NCBI GenBank assembly: GCA_021371955.1
Contig: JAJFVD010000009.1
Coordinates: forward strand, 31,434 to 95,433
DNA from: Bacteroidales bacterium
GTDB taxonomy: Bacteria > Bacteroidota > Bacteroidia > Bacteroidales > UBA932
Reading direction: 5' to 3'
Length of the DNA: 64,000 nt
The position numbers and the translations under genes were made by a program. Under the pieces are notes generated by a model, which saw only the letters and a program-made list of their open reading frames with translations, had not been told where the DNA came from and did not search any database. Of this stretch, positions 35,195 to 44,786 are shown in pieces (within the stretch, counting starts at the first letter, position 1; each line of letters starts with the position of its first letter).

Positions 35195-36637
35195 TTATAC
35201 GTTATACGAGCCCGATGCAGTATCTCCCCCCTCTCCTGTCCAGTTTTCGTGAAAGAATTCACCTCTTAACCTGTCTGTTCTCTCAAAGGTGTGAGCTCCA
35301 AAATAATCCCGTTGAGCCTGAATGAGAGATGCAGGAGATTTATCTGTAGAGAAAGAAAAGAAGTAATTTATAGCCGAAGAAAAAGCCGGCAGCGAAATCT
35401 CTGCAATAACAGCTTTTGATATCAGAGACTTCCATTTAGGCAATGCCTCATTTATCTCATTTACGAAGTATTTTGAGAGTAAAAGAGACTGGAGGTCATG
35501 TTTCTCTTCAAACGCTTCCGAGATGCGATTTAAGAATCCGGAGCGGATTATGCATCCGTTTCGCCATATTTTTGCAACAGACGAAAGGTTCAGATTCCAG
35601 TCATATTCAATTGAAGCCTGATGCATTAAATCGAAACCCTGAGCATAAGATATTAATTTTGAAGCATAAAGTGAATCATGTATCTCCTTTAAATCCGGTG
35701 TGGAAAATGGATCGGCAAGAGGGTGATACATTTTTGAGGCATCTGTCCTGAGGTCTTTACGGGCAGAAAGAGCCCTCTCAAACACGGCAACAGCAATGAG
35801 GTTAAGAGGTATGCCCATATCCATGGCACTGTTAACGGACCATTTGCCGGTTCCTTTCTGACCTGCCGTATCAAGTATTTTATCAATAAGGAAATTTCCA
35901 TCCTTATCCTTGTAACGCATTATATCCGCAGTAATTTCCACAAGATAACTCTGGAGCTTTCCTTTGTTCCAATCATCAAAGATATTTGCAATTTCTTCGT
36001 TGGAGAGGTTAATCATCTTTTTCATAACAGCATAGGCTTCAGAAATGAGTTGCATATCGCCGTATTCTATTCCGTTATGAACCATTTTTACATAGTGACC
36101 GGACCCGCCTCCGCCAATCCACTCGCAACAAGGGGTTCCATCTTCGGCCTTAGCCGCTATTGTTGTAAAGACCGGCTTAATGTGTTCCCATGCATCAAAC
36201 GACCCGCCGGGCATAATTGACGGCCCCTGCAGGGCACCTTTCTCTCCCCCTGACACTCCGGTACCAACATAAAGGAGGTTTTTTGATTCTGCATATTTTA
36301 CCCGCCTTTCTGTATCAGCATAATTTGAGTTACCTCCGTCAATAATTATATCCCCGGGGGAAAGCACCGGAATAAGCTGTTCAATTATCATATCGACAGG
36401 GTCTCCTGCTCTCACCATCATCATAACCTTCCTTGGCACAGAGAGGGACTGTGCCAGTTCTCCTATTGTTTCGAATCCGCTGATATCTTTACCAGCCGCC
36501 CTGCCGTTAATAAACTTATCAATTACCTTTTTAGTCCTGTCATAGACCGAAACCTTAAAGCCTTTGCTCTCCATATTGAGTACAAGGTTTTCACCCATCA
36601 CGCCCAATCCTATGAGGCCTATATCTGATTTTTTCAT
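35195..36637 (-). CDS. gnd: 6-phosphogluconate dehydrogenase, decarboxylating
   Basis: 480 aa. Oxidative decarboxylation of 6-phosphogluconate to ribulose-5-phosphate, making NADPH. Rossmann motif GLGVMGENLVLNMESKG near residue 10, substrate-binding GVSGGEKGALQGPSIMPGG, catalytic HYVKMVHNGIEYGDMQLISEAY (described in short: Lys and His around residue 185), and the C-terminal helix with the RAQRDYFGAHT-type segment (QAQRDYFGAHTFERTD) that reaches into the partner subunit of the dimer. First gene of the gnd-zwf-pgl operon. A TATATTTA word at 36661-36668 could be its -7 box. Confidence 0.98.
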   Translation of the reverse strand: MKKSDIGLIGLGVMGENLVLNMESKGFKVSVYDRTKKVIDKFINGRAAGKDISGFETIGELAQSLSVPRKVMMMVRAGDPVDMIIEQLIPVLSPGDIIIDGGNSNYADTERRVKYAESKNLLYVGTGVSGGEKGALQGPSIMPGGSFDAWEHIKPVFTTIAAKAEDGTPCCEWIGGGGSGHYVKMVHNGIEYGDMQLISEAYAVMKKMINLSNEEIANIFDDWNKGKLQSYLVEITADIMRYKDKDGNFLIDKILDTAGQKGTGKWSVNSAMDMGIPLNLIAVAVFERALSARKDLRTDASKMYHPLADPFSTPDLKEIHDSLYASKLISYAQGFDLMHQASIEYDWNLNLSSVAKIWRNGCIIRSGFLNRISEAFEEKHDLQSLLLSKYFVNEINEALPKWKSLISKAVIAEISLPAFSSAINYFFSFSTDKSPASLIQAQRDYFGAHTFERTDRLRGEFFHENWTGEGGDTASGSYNV

Positions 36638-36660
36638 ACCTGAATTAATTTCTCATTTGT

Positions 36661-36668
36661 TAAATATA
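36661..36668 (-). promoter_or_regulatory. Possible -7 box (TATATTTA) of the gnd-zwf-pgl operon
   Basis: Seven of eight bases match TAnnTTTG on the minus strand, 23 bases before the gnd ATG. A CTTG at about 36693 is the only -33-like word and is a few bases too far. Confidence 0.35.
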
Positions 36669-36702
36669 CTTAAATAACAATAAACTCCTGAACAAGTTTT
36701 AC

Positions 36703-36710
36703 TAAATTTG
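36703..36710 (+). promoter_or_regulatory. -7 box (TAAATTTG) of the DUF5106-like lipoprotein gene
   Basis: Perfect TAnnTTTG match 19 bases before the ATG at 36730. Confidence 0.5.
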
Positions 36711-36729
36711 AACACTTAAATATGCATTT

Positions 36730-37686
36730 ATGAATTATTTCATTAAAAATACTATCGGCCTTCTTTTTGTTGTTTTGCTTGTATCTGCTGTATTTTCATG
36801 CAAAGAGAGAACAAAAAACAATTCGGAGGGCAGCACGAGTGAAGCAGCAGTTACCTCCAAAGATTATAAAAGGGTAGAAATTCCGTCGGTAATAACTGAT
36901 AATGACCTGAGAAGAAAATTTCTTCTGGTTCATTTTTGGGATAACCTCAATCTTAAAGACACTTCTTTCACTGCAAACCCTATATATATCCGGGAACCTT
37001 TTCGCGAATATCTCGACTTGCTTGTAGTTTCGGGCTATACAGAATCCAAAGAATCGGTTCATATTCTGACGAAGAAAGTAATGGCCTCGCAGATAAATGT
37101 TATTAAATATTTTTTAGCAGTATTTGAAGAGGGCCTTTACGATCCAAACTCAATGTACAAAAATGACGAGCTGTATATTGTTTTTGTTGAGGAAGTACTA
37201 AAAAGCGGTACACTCCCTTTTGAGATAAAGGAAAAACTCTCATTCCAGCTTAATATGCTCGTTAAAAACAGAGTAAATACAAAGGCAGCAAATGTGGAAT
37301 TTGTAACTGCCGAAGGGAAAAGCAACTCTCTTTACAATGTAAAATCGCCTTTTATCCTGCTTTTATTTTATGAACCGGACTGTCAGAACTGCAACATTGC
37401 CATCGAGATGATGAAGAGTTCAAATACACTCAAAGAGGCAGGAAATAAAATTAAAGTAGTGGCATTATATACCGGAGACAACAGAGCTCTCTGGAACAGT
37501 CATTTAAAAAACATGTCAAAGGATTGGATAGTTGGCTTTGATTCAAAGAATTCTGTTATAAACAATTCGATATACGACAGGAGATCCGCTCCCTCTTTTT
37601 ACATTCTTGATGCAGGTAAAACAGTTCTCGTTAAAGATGCAACTTACGATACATGTATCAGGTTTATAAAGGAAAATATTATATAA
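36730..37686 (+). CDS. Lipoprotein with DUF5106-like and thioredoxin-like domains
   Basis: 318 aa. Type II signal peptide ending in AVFSC (Cys24), so membrane-anchored and facing the periplasm. Residues 55-185 look like the helical DUF5106-type domain that precedes thioredoxin folds in Bacteroidota. Residues 190-318 are thioredoxin-like: FILLLFYEPDCQNCNIAIEMM carries a CxxC pair (CQNC) and APSFYILDAG supplies the cis-Pro loop. Probably a thiol-disulfide protein of the cell envelope; redox partner unknown. The last 8 bases overlap the convergent addA tail. Confidence 0.78.
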   Translation: MNYFIKNTIGLLFVVLLVSAVFSCKERTKNNSEGSTSEAAVTSKDYKRVEIPSVITDNDLRRKFLLVHFWDNLNLKDTSFTANPIYIREPFREYLDLLVVSGYTESKESVHILTKKVMASQINVIKYFLAVFEEGLYDPNSMYKNDELYIVFVEEVLKSGTLPFEIKEKLSFQLNMLVKNRVNTKAANVEFVTAEGKSNSLYNVKSPFILLLFYEPDCQNCNIAIEMMKSSNTLKEAGNKIKVVALYTGDNRALWNSHLKNMSKDWIVGFDSKNSVINNSIYDRRSAPSFYILDAGKTVLVKDATYDTCIRFIKENII

Positions 37687-40684
37687 CCTCCATTATTTCA
37701 TTTTCGTCAAGATACCAGATATAGCCTTTTACGGAGGTGTATCCCATTTGCTTTAATAGTGCAGTATACGATTCAATTTGATATATATGTGACCGGGGCC
37801 TGAGTATGCCTGTTTTAAAATCAATTACGACGCACTCTTCGTCAATTAAAACTCTGTCCGGCCGGCTCACCACTCCACCCGGTTCAATAATTTCAAGTTC
37901 GTTGTAAACTCCGTTTTTGCCCTCAAACCAATATCTGTCGGATACACTGCCAATGAGGCGGGCAAGTGTTGCCACAACTTCACTCTCCTCTGCTTCGGAT
38001 AATTCTCCTGCAGCCACTGCCTCTTTTACGGAAGGAACGATATCTTCCATTGAATATATCCTTGAAAGAATATCATGGATAATAATTCCTTTGGTCCTTG
38101 CACTCTTCTCTTTTTCAAAAAAATCTCCGGATTTGAGTGATAGTCTCAACCTCTCTCCGGCATCTGCCGACCGAAAGGCAGGGATTTGAATTTCTCCAGT
38201 AAATTGTGTCTCTTCCTCAATTTCCGGTGTTAATTCGCCCAAAACAAATGCGTTTTCTTCGTTAAGCAATGGTGCAAATTTCTCAAATAAAATATTTGAA
38301 ACCGAAGAGATTGTTTTCCCGGAATATTCTTCGGCAAAAATAATAAGCTCTTCTCTTGCTCTGGTAAATGCAACGTATGCAATATTGAGGTTGTCTATAA
38401 TGTTTCTCGTATACTCCGCCTCATATTCCGGAGCAAAAATGGTTTTAGCAAGCTCGCTGCTGTACTTAACCGGAACAAGCGGCATAGCATTAAATGGCTC
38501 AGTTAAAGGTTTGCACCACATAATATCACCGGAGCTTTTCTTGAAAGAGCATGTGAGAAACGGTATAATCACCGATTTTATTCCAAGGCCTTTTGACTTG
38601 TGAATTGTCATTATGCGAATCGCGTCCTGACCCTCCGGCGCAGCAACTGATGCTTTAAACCCTTTTTCGTCCCACCAGTCAAGAAAAGATGAAATATCGG
38701 CTCTCTTATTTTTGACAAAATCAAGCACAAGGTCCAGAAAAGAAAGTATGTAAACAGATTCTGATGTTCTCACCCCTTCGCCCAGCATTCCTGCCAGTTC
38801 TTCGCACATTTCATATAAAGGAAGCCTCGCTATCCTCGGATTTGACTCCAGGGTAATGCCCTCAAATTCCGCTATTGTATTGTTGATTGAATCGTCGGGT
38901 TTGTTATAGTAACGAAGCAGCGAAACAATTGTGGATACGCTTTGCGAAGATTTCAAAAAAAGCGATTCTCCCGAAATTACTTTATAACCTTTGGAAATGA
39001 GGTCCTCTGCAACAGTTGCCCCTTCTGTATTTGTTCTAACAAGTATTGCAATATCTCTCAGCTTTCGTCCCTTAGCCCTGAGTGCATCAATTTTAAGCTG
39101 AATCTGAGATAAGGCACTCTCTTTCCATTTTTCTTCGTCATTCCCGGTTTTCGGGAAAAATTTAAGTTCAATATACCCCGGTTTGGTCTCTCTGTTTTCC
39201 GGAATATTTTGTAAAACTTCCGAATAAATCTCTTTTACCGAGATGCGGTTTTCGTGCATATCACTATTTGCCCCAACTATCGAATCGCACATTTCTGCAG
39301 CAAACGGAAAGAATTCATTATTGAAATCAATAATATTGCTGCATGAGCGCCAGTTATCGTTAAGGCCTTTTTCGTCTATCCTCCCGTTATCAAAATCGTC
39401 ATAAATGGTTTTACCCAAAATCCCCCAGTCCGATCCCCTCCACCTGTATATGCTCTGTTTGACGTCACCTACAATAAGATTGTCATTTCCGGATGCAAGG
39501 CTGTTCTCAATGAGCGGTTTAAAATTCTGCCACTGCATAACTGAAGTATCCTGAAATTCATCGAGCATAAAATGGTCCAGCCGGCTGCCTATCTTCTCGT
39601 AAATAAACGGAGTGTCACTTCCGTCAATTATCCTGTTAAGCAGTTCAGTAGTTTCCGAGAGCAACACCAACCCGTTCTCCTTAGAATAATCTCTAATGAA
39701 TTTCTCAATATCGGCAAGAATGCCAAGAGAATAAATATTTGAATAGATTGCCTGAGCAGTTTTATAGGTTATTCTCTCATCTTCAAAGTCAATTATTTTC
39801 CCTATTAAATCCCGCAGACCATTGTCGTGCGCTTTTTGGACAAGCGCGGCCAGATATGGGTTCTTTTTAAGATTTATTTTTGATATCCACCCCTCTGTAC
39901 TATCATACATTTCTACAAATGTCTTTGTTGGGGAATCTGTATCGCCGGCAGCAAGTTTTCCAAATTTTTTCGCCCAGGATTTTGCTCCTCCGCTAAAATC
40001 TTCTTCTGTAAGGCCGGACTCCTTAATTATCGAAACTCCCTCTTTCCCGTATGCGCGTAAACGATCTTCGAAAGACGAGACAATTGTTTTAAGCATGTCT
40101 CTGTAACCGGCTATCTCACTTCTGTTTGTAAGTGATTCCCCTGCCTCTTTTTTCGCCAGTTTGTATGCCTCCTTAAACAATTGCCCTGCAAGCGCATTTA
40201 TTCCTTTTCTTGTATCCCAGTTCTCTCCTTTCTCTATGCTTTCGTATGAGAGATTCAGCAGCCAGTCCAGAAGTCCTTCATTTTCCTCTTTTCCCAGGTC
40301 CTGCATCATTTGGTCGGTGGCCTGAAACAATACCATATCTGAATCAAGTTCAACACTATATGAGCTGTTTTTTCCTATTTCACGGGCAAATGCCCTCATC
40401 GTCTGCTGAAAAAACCGGTCTATTGTGCTGATGTTGAATGAAGAATAGTCATGAAGAATATTTATAAGAATCCTTTCGGATTTTGGATCAAGTGCGGAGC
40501 GTTTAAAAAGTTCCTCAACAATGCGCCTTTTCATCTCTTCAGTTGCCTTGTTGGTGAATGTTACCGCAAGAATGTGCCGGTATGCAAAGTCGTTGGTAAA
40601 GAGCAGCCTCAGATACTCCATTGTGAGGTTGTGGGTTTTGCCTGAACCTGCCGAAGCTTTAAATAATTTAATTTTTCCTCTCAT
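37679..40684 (-). CDS. addA: UvrD/AddA-like helicase-nuclease
   Basis: 1001 aa, ATP-dependent helicase-nuclease subunit acting at double-strand breaks, with its partner encoded directly upstream. SF1 helicase motifs: Walker A KASAGSGKTHNL (9-20), VTFTNKATEEMK (Ia), DEFQDTS (II), GDVKQSIYRWRGSD (III), IRIMTIHKSKGLG (V) and IAYVAFTRAREEL (VI). A RecB-like nuclease at the C-terminus has RPDRVLIDEECVVIDFKTG with the metal-binding Asp and the catalytic DxK. The ATG overlaps the addB stop by one base (TAATG), a coupled pair. Shorter than Firmicutes AddA (about 1200 aa), usual for Bacteroidota versions. Confidence 0.9.
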   Translation of the reverse strand: MRGKIKLFKASAGSGKTHNLTMEYLRLLFTNDFAYRHILAVTFTNKATEEMKRRIVEELFKRSALDPKSERILINILHDYSSFNISTIDRFFQQTMRAFAREIGKNSSYSVELDSDMVLFQATDQMMQDLGKEENEGLLDWLLNLSYESIEKGENWDTRKGINALAGQLFKEAYKLAKKEAGESLTNRSEIAGYRDMLKTIVSSFEDRLRAYGKEGVSIIKESGLTEEDFSGGAKSWAKKFGKLAAGDTDSPTKTFVEMYDSTEGWISKINLKKNPYLAALVQKAHDNGLRDLIGKIIDFEDERITYKTAQAIYSNIYSLGILADIEKFIRDYSKENGLVLLSETTELLNRIIDGSDTPFIYEKIGSRLDHFMLDEFQDTSVMQWQNFKPLIENSLASGNDNLIVGDVKQSIYRWRGSDWGILGKTIYDDFDNGRIDEKGLNDNWRSCSNIIDFNNEFFPFAAEMCDSIVGANSDMHENRISVKEIYSEVLQNIPENRETKPGYIELKFFPKTGNDEEKWKESALSQIQLKIDALRAKGRKLRDIAILVRTNTEGATVAEDLISKGYKVISGESLFLKSSQSVSTIVSLLRYYNKPDDSINNTIAEFEGITLESNPRIARLPLYEMCEELAGMLGEGVRTSESVYILSFLDLVLDFVKNKRADISSFLDWWDEKGFKASVAAPEGQDAIRIMTIHKSKGLGIKSVIIPFLTCSFKKSSGDIMWCKPLTEPFNAMPLVPVKYSSELAKTIFAPEYEAEYTRNIIDNLNIAYVAFTRAREELIIFAEEYSGKTISSVSNILFEKFAPLLNEENAFVLGELTPEIEEETQFTGEIQIPAFRSADAGERLRLSLKSGDFFEKEKSARTKGIIIHDILSRIYSMEDIVPSVKEAVAAGELSEAEESEVVATLARLIGSVSDRYWFEGKNGVYNELEIIEPGGVVSRPDRVLIDEECVVIDFKTGILRPRSHIYQIESYTALLKQMGYTSVKGYIWYLDENEIMEVI

Positions 40685-43440
40685 TACCTGCAGATTACAT
40701 TAAACGGACAAAATTCACATCTTTCAACAATCTCTGTCTGTACAAAAGGGATTGATTTATCAAATATTTCTAAAACTTTTGTTCTAAGAAGGTCTTCAAA
40801 TACATCTGTCATTTCCGGAGTTACCAGCTCTTCGTTTGAATTCCCTTTTACAATTTCTCTCAAAAGGTAAGGTGCTGTTATAAGATTCTCTTTTTTGCCG
40901 CACATATACGCATACAAAAACATCTGTCTTGTAACATCGTACTTCTTTTTTGACTCCGAATCAAAAAGGTCGCTTAAATCGTTATATCTGTCAGGCCCTT
41001 TGCCAGTTTTATAATCGACAATACGGAGTATTCCGTCTCTCTCGTCTATCCTGTCTATTATTGCCTTAAACATGATGCTTCTTTCCGGATCAAGGGCAAA
41101 TTCTTTTTTTAGTGTCTGTTCCGCAGATAGATACCTGAAAGGTGCAATAGTGATATCATATTCGAGAGTCTTTTCGACATACCGTACGATAAGCTTCTCT
41201 ACCAGAAGATTATGACCCTTTATCTCTTTTACTTTTTGAATTTCACAAAAAGCGGATTCAACTGTTTTTTCAATTTTATCTTTACTGCGAATGAGCCCGG
41301 ATAGCAATCCCTTTGAAATTTCTTTGTTTACGTAAGGTAAATAAAGGTTCTCCATAGATTTGTGAAATATGGTTCCAAATGTATTGGCTTCGACAGATTC
41401 CGAAACCTCTTCTTCCTCTTCTATCCTTCTTACATACTTAAAATAAAACCATAACGGACATTTTACATATGTATTAAGTGCCGAAGCCGATAAAAATCTG
41501 TTTCTGCTTAAATAGTTGTTTTCCAGCAGAGACATAACCCCGGAATCCTTTACTACTTCAATTTTCTCACGGGCTCTTTTTTCGATTCTGTATGTTGCTA
41601 TTTTTTCTTTTAAAGGAATCTTATAATGGTATTTAAGCTGCATTATGAACCGGCTCTGTTCTCCCGTTACCAACCCCTCTGTTCTGGTGTCATAAAGAAG
41701 GAAGAGTTTTTTTGCACGGTAAATTGAGCGGTAAAAGTGATATGCGGTAACACCGTCGCGATATTCATAATCCGGAAGGGCAAAGCCTTTTCTCAAATTA
41801 TGGGGGATGAACGAATTTGACCCGGAGCGTGTAGGAAATACCCCGTCATTCATTGAGCAAACAATGAGGTTATCAAAATCGAGACACCTTGTTTCCAATA
41901 CTCCCATAATCTGAAGCCCGGAAAGAGGTTCCCCCCTGAAAGGAATAGATGTGCTGTTTACGAGCTGGCGAAAAAGCCTTAAATATGTATCAAGCGACAT
42001 AGGGATACGAAGGTCCCCAAGCCTTGTTATGAACGTATACAGATAATAGACAAATTCCTTTTCTACGCGGGTAATGTCAATTTTTTGAATTATATAATCC
42101 AGAATAGAGTGCAGGTATAAGGAAAGTTTGTCAATGTTTTCTTCCGGAGCTGCCTTCTCATCCGTAACTTTTCTGAAAATCATTTGCAAAAGTTCGCTCT
42201 CTCTGAAAAGCTCCTGTGAAACATAAATTATGTTCCCTTTGATTATTTCATTCTCTGCTTTTTGAGCATCGCTCCCGGATATCAGTTTTATATAACCGTG
42301 CCTGAGCACAGGCAATACACGTCTGAAATAGAGCGGCCCCTTTTGCAATTCGATAAAACTCTCAACCAGAGAAACAATAGAGCCCTCTCTGAGCGGATAT
42401 CCCATTGTAACATTTATGTTGCCGGCTCCTTCGTCCACAGAATGGAGCAAAGGCGTAAGAAGAGATTCGTCGGGAAGGACAACTGCAGTATTAATTCCTC
42501 CTCCGCAAAAATTTATTAGCTCACCTGCAATTTTCACCTCACCGGCAGAGGATGGAACTCCAATAATTTCAATCTCCGGTTTATAGTCAACAGAGAAGTC
42601 TATATCCTCTTTTGAAGGGAAATTAATTAGATTATCCCTCATAAAGAGCGAAGCCTTGTTGTTGACATCGGTAATCATATCTCCGCAAAAATCCCAGTAA
42701 AAATCGGCCTTCCCCTGCTTTTTCAGGGAACTCATAAGCAGTTTTTCACAATTGTTGAGAGCATTAAAACCAACGAAAACAATTTCTCTGTATCCTCCCA
42801 GTTTTTCGTGAATATAGGATAGATTTCCTTCCTTTTGCGATATGAGAGACTCCGCTATTTTTCTGTATATCATCCCCTCATATCCGCATCCATCCTTCTC
42901 GAGGTCCTCCCGGAGTGATACATAGAGCGGATAAAGTATTTCCCACAGAGATTTGAATTTCAGCTTTTTCTCACTTGAGTCCGATGGCAGGAAGCTTGTC
43001 CAGAAACTTTTTACAGCTTCCAACTGATTCTCGGTAAGAAATGAATAGTCGCTGTCGATATCCTTGAGATCTTTAATATTTGCAAAGAGTTTTTGCGGAT
43101 TTACAAGGTATTTGTCCACATCATCAAAGTCGGAAAGAACTATCTCTCCCCAAAACATAAATTCATCAAAACTCTCCCTCGAACCTGAAAGTTCAATATA
43201 AATCCTGTAGAGTCGGAAAAGAACATCCAGCCGGTCTGCAACGCGATAACCGGAAAGTCTTGTAAAAAGATCGTTGATTGTTAAAATCGCAGGAGAAAAA
43301 AGCGGCTTATCTGCTACTTCTCCCAGTGACTTTTGAAAGAACAGCCCCGCACGCCTGCCGGGGAACACAAAACACATTTCGCTTATGTTCTGCCCTTCCC
43401 GTGCATAAAAGCGGGAGGCAATCTCCTTCAAAAATTTCAT
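40684..43440 (-). CDS. addB: AddB-like PD-(D/E)XK nuclease subunit
   Basis: 918 aa. The N-terminal helicase-like part is degenerate (CFVFPGRRAGLFFQKSL in place of an active Walker A), as usual for AddB. The C-terminal nuclease has IDRIDERDGILRIVDYKTGKG with the catalytic Asp and DYK. Four cysteines fit the AddB iron-sulfur staple: Cys661 (VKCPLWFYFKYV) and Cys908, Cys911 and Cys917 at the very end (CEFCPFNVIC). It forms the break-resection complex with AddA. The start overlaps the pgi stop by one base, so it is part of gpsA-pgi-addB-addA. Confidence 0.88.
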   Translation of the reverse strand: MKFLKEIASRFYAREGQNISEMCFVFPGRRAGLFFQKSLGEVADKPLFSPAILTINDLFTRLSGYRVADRLDVLFRLYRIYIELSGSRESFDEFMFWGEIVLSDFDDVDKYLVNPQKLFANIKDLKDIDSDYSFLTENQLEAVKSFWTSFLPSDSSEKKLKFKSLWEILYPLYVSLREDLEKDGCGYEGMIYRKIAESLISQKEGNLSYIHEKLGGYREIVFVGFNALNNCEKLLMSSLKKQGKADFYWDFCGDMITDVNNKASLFMRDNLINFPSKEDIDFSVDYKPEIEIIGVPSSAGEVKIAGELINFCGGGINTAVVLPDESLLTPLLHSVDEGAGNINVTMGYPLREGSIVSLVESFIELQKGPLYFRRVLPVLRHGYIKLISGSDAQKAENEIIKGNIIYVSQELFRESELLQMIFRKVTDEKAAPEENIDKLSLYLHSILDYIIQKIDITRVEKEFVYYLYTFITRLGDLRIPMSLDTYLRLFRQLVNSTSIPFRGEPLSGLQIMGVLETRCLDFDNLIVCSMNDGVFPTRSGSNSFIPHNLRKGFALPDYEYRDGVTAYHFYRSIYRAKKLFLLYDTRTEGLVTGEQSRFIMQLKYHYKIPLKEKIATYRIEKRAREKIEVVKDSGVMSLLENNYLSRNRFLSASALNTYVKCPLWFYFKYVRRIEEEEEVSESVEANTFGTIFHKSMENLYLPYVNKEISKGLLSGLIRSKDKIEKTVESAFCEIQKVKEIKGHNLLVEKLIVRYVEKTLEYDITIAPFRYLSAEQTLKKEFALDPERSIMFKAIIDRIDERDGILRIVDYKTGKGPDRYNDLSDLFDSESKKKYDVTRQMFLYAYMCGKKENLITAPYLLREIVKGNSNEELVTPEMTDVFEDLLRTKVLEIFDKSIPFVQTEIVERCEFCPFNVICR

Positions 43441-44783
43441 TACAGACTACGCTTTCTAAGCTCTTTTGCCTGCTCTTCAAAACCGGGACGGCCAAGAAGG
43501 GCAAACATGTTTTTCTTATAATCTTCAACTCCCGGCTGGTCAAAAGGGTTTACGCCCAACATATAGGCACTTATACCGCAAGCCTTTTCGAAGAAGAAGA
43601 AAAGAGCTCCAAGATTAAACTCATTTATTGATGGCATTGTTACCCTGATATTTGGCACGCCACCGTCCACATGGGCTATTCTTGTGCCAAGTTCAGCCAT
43701 TTTATTGCACTCGTCTATTGCTTTTCCTGAAAGAAAATTAAGACCGTCAAGATTTTGGATATCGTTTGAAATTGAGAGCGACCGGTTGGCTTTCTCTACG
43801 CTTAAAACTGTTTCAAAAAGAATCCTCTCGCCGTCCTGTATGTACTGACCCATAGAGTGCAAATCGGAAGTGAAGTTTACAGATGCCGGGAAAATCCCTT
43901 TTTTCTCCTTTCCCTCACTCTCCCCGTAAAGCTGCTTCCACCACTCTGCAACATATTGCAGTTTTGGATTATAGTTTACAAAAATCTCAACCTTTTTGCC
44001 ACTTTCATACAAAGCATTTCTTATTGCTGCGTATACAATGGATGGATTGTTTTCCGACCTTTCCGATGTTATTTTTGCCATCTCAGCCGCACCGGCAAGA
44101 AGTGATTTGATATCGTACCCTGCAAGCGCAACAGGAAGAAGCCCTACAGGAGTAAGAACGGAAAAACGTCCCCCAACATCATCGGGAATAATAAAAGTAG
44201 TATATCCTTCGTTGTCTGCAAGCTTTCTCAAAGCACCTTTTGAACTGTCGGTTACTGCCACTATTCTTTTTGCACTCTCTTCCCTTCCGTATTTGTCTTC
44301 AAAGAATTTCTTTATAATCCTGAATGCAACTGCAGGTTCCGTTGTAGTTCCTGATTTTGATATCACTACCGCCGCTGCAGAGCGCTCTCCCAAAACATCC
44401 ATAAGTTCGGACAAATACTCTTCCGAAAGATTTTGTCCTGCAAATACGATTTTTGGCCCCTTAAACGTCTTGCCGTAAAGGTCAAAATGATGTGAAAGGG
44501 CTTCAATGGCAGCTTTTGCACCAAGGTATGAGCCTCCGATTCCAATTACAACTACTATTTCTATCTCTTTTTTCCATCTTTCGGAAACAAGTTCAATTTC
44601 CCCGATTACAGATTTATCTGCTGCCGAAGGTAAATCGAGCCATCCCAGAAATTCGCTGCCTTTTCCCTTCCTGCTTTCAAGAGTATCAAATGCTTCAAGA
44701 GCATTCCCGAATGCCTGCTCTATTTGACCGGTAGTAAGAAAATGTCTTGTTGCATTAAAATCTACTTTTATAATCTTTTCCAT
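43440..44783 (-). CDS. pgi: Glucose-6-phosphate isomerase
   Basis: 447 aa, the short type of PGI common in Bacteroidota and Firmicutes. Interconverts glucose-6-phosphate and fructose-6-phosphate. Two SIS-fold halves. Motifs: VVIGIGGSYLGAKAAIEAL and VVISKSGTTTEPAVAFRI (phosphate binding), DVGGRFSVLTPVGLLP, and YESGKKVEIFVNYNPKLQYV. The catalytic Glu lies in GKEKKGIFPASVNF-LHSMGQYIQ region. It starts 3 bases after gpsA. Together with zwf/gnd in this window it sets the split between glycolysis and the pentose phosphate route. Confidence 0.97.
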   Translation of the reverse strand: MEKIIKVDFNATRHFLTTGQIEQAFGNALEAFDTLESRKGKGSEFLGWLDLPSAADKSVIGEIELVSERWKKEIEIVVVIGIGGSYLGAKAAIEALSHHFDLYGKTFKGPKIVFAGQNLSEEYLSELMDVLGERSAAAVVISKSGTTTEPAVAFRIIKKFFEDKYGREESAKRIVAVTDSSKGALRKLADNEGYTTFIIPDDVGGRFSVLTPVGLLPVALAGYDIKSLLAGAAEMAKITSERSENNPSIVYAAIRNALYESGKKVEIFVNYNPKLQYVAEWWKQLYGESEGKEKKGIFPASVNFTSDLHSMGQYIQDGERILFETVLSVEKANRSLSISNDIQNLDGLNFLSGKAIDECNKMAELGTRIAHVDGGVPNIRVTMPSINEFNLGALFFFFEKACGISAYMLGVNPFDQPGVEDYKKNMFALLGRPGFEEQAKELRKRSL

Positions 44784-44786
44784 AAA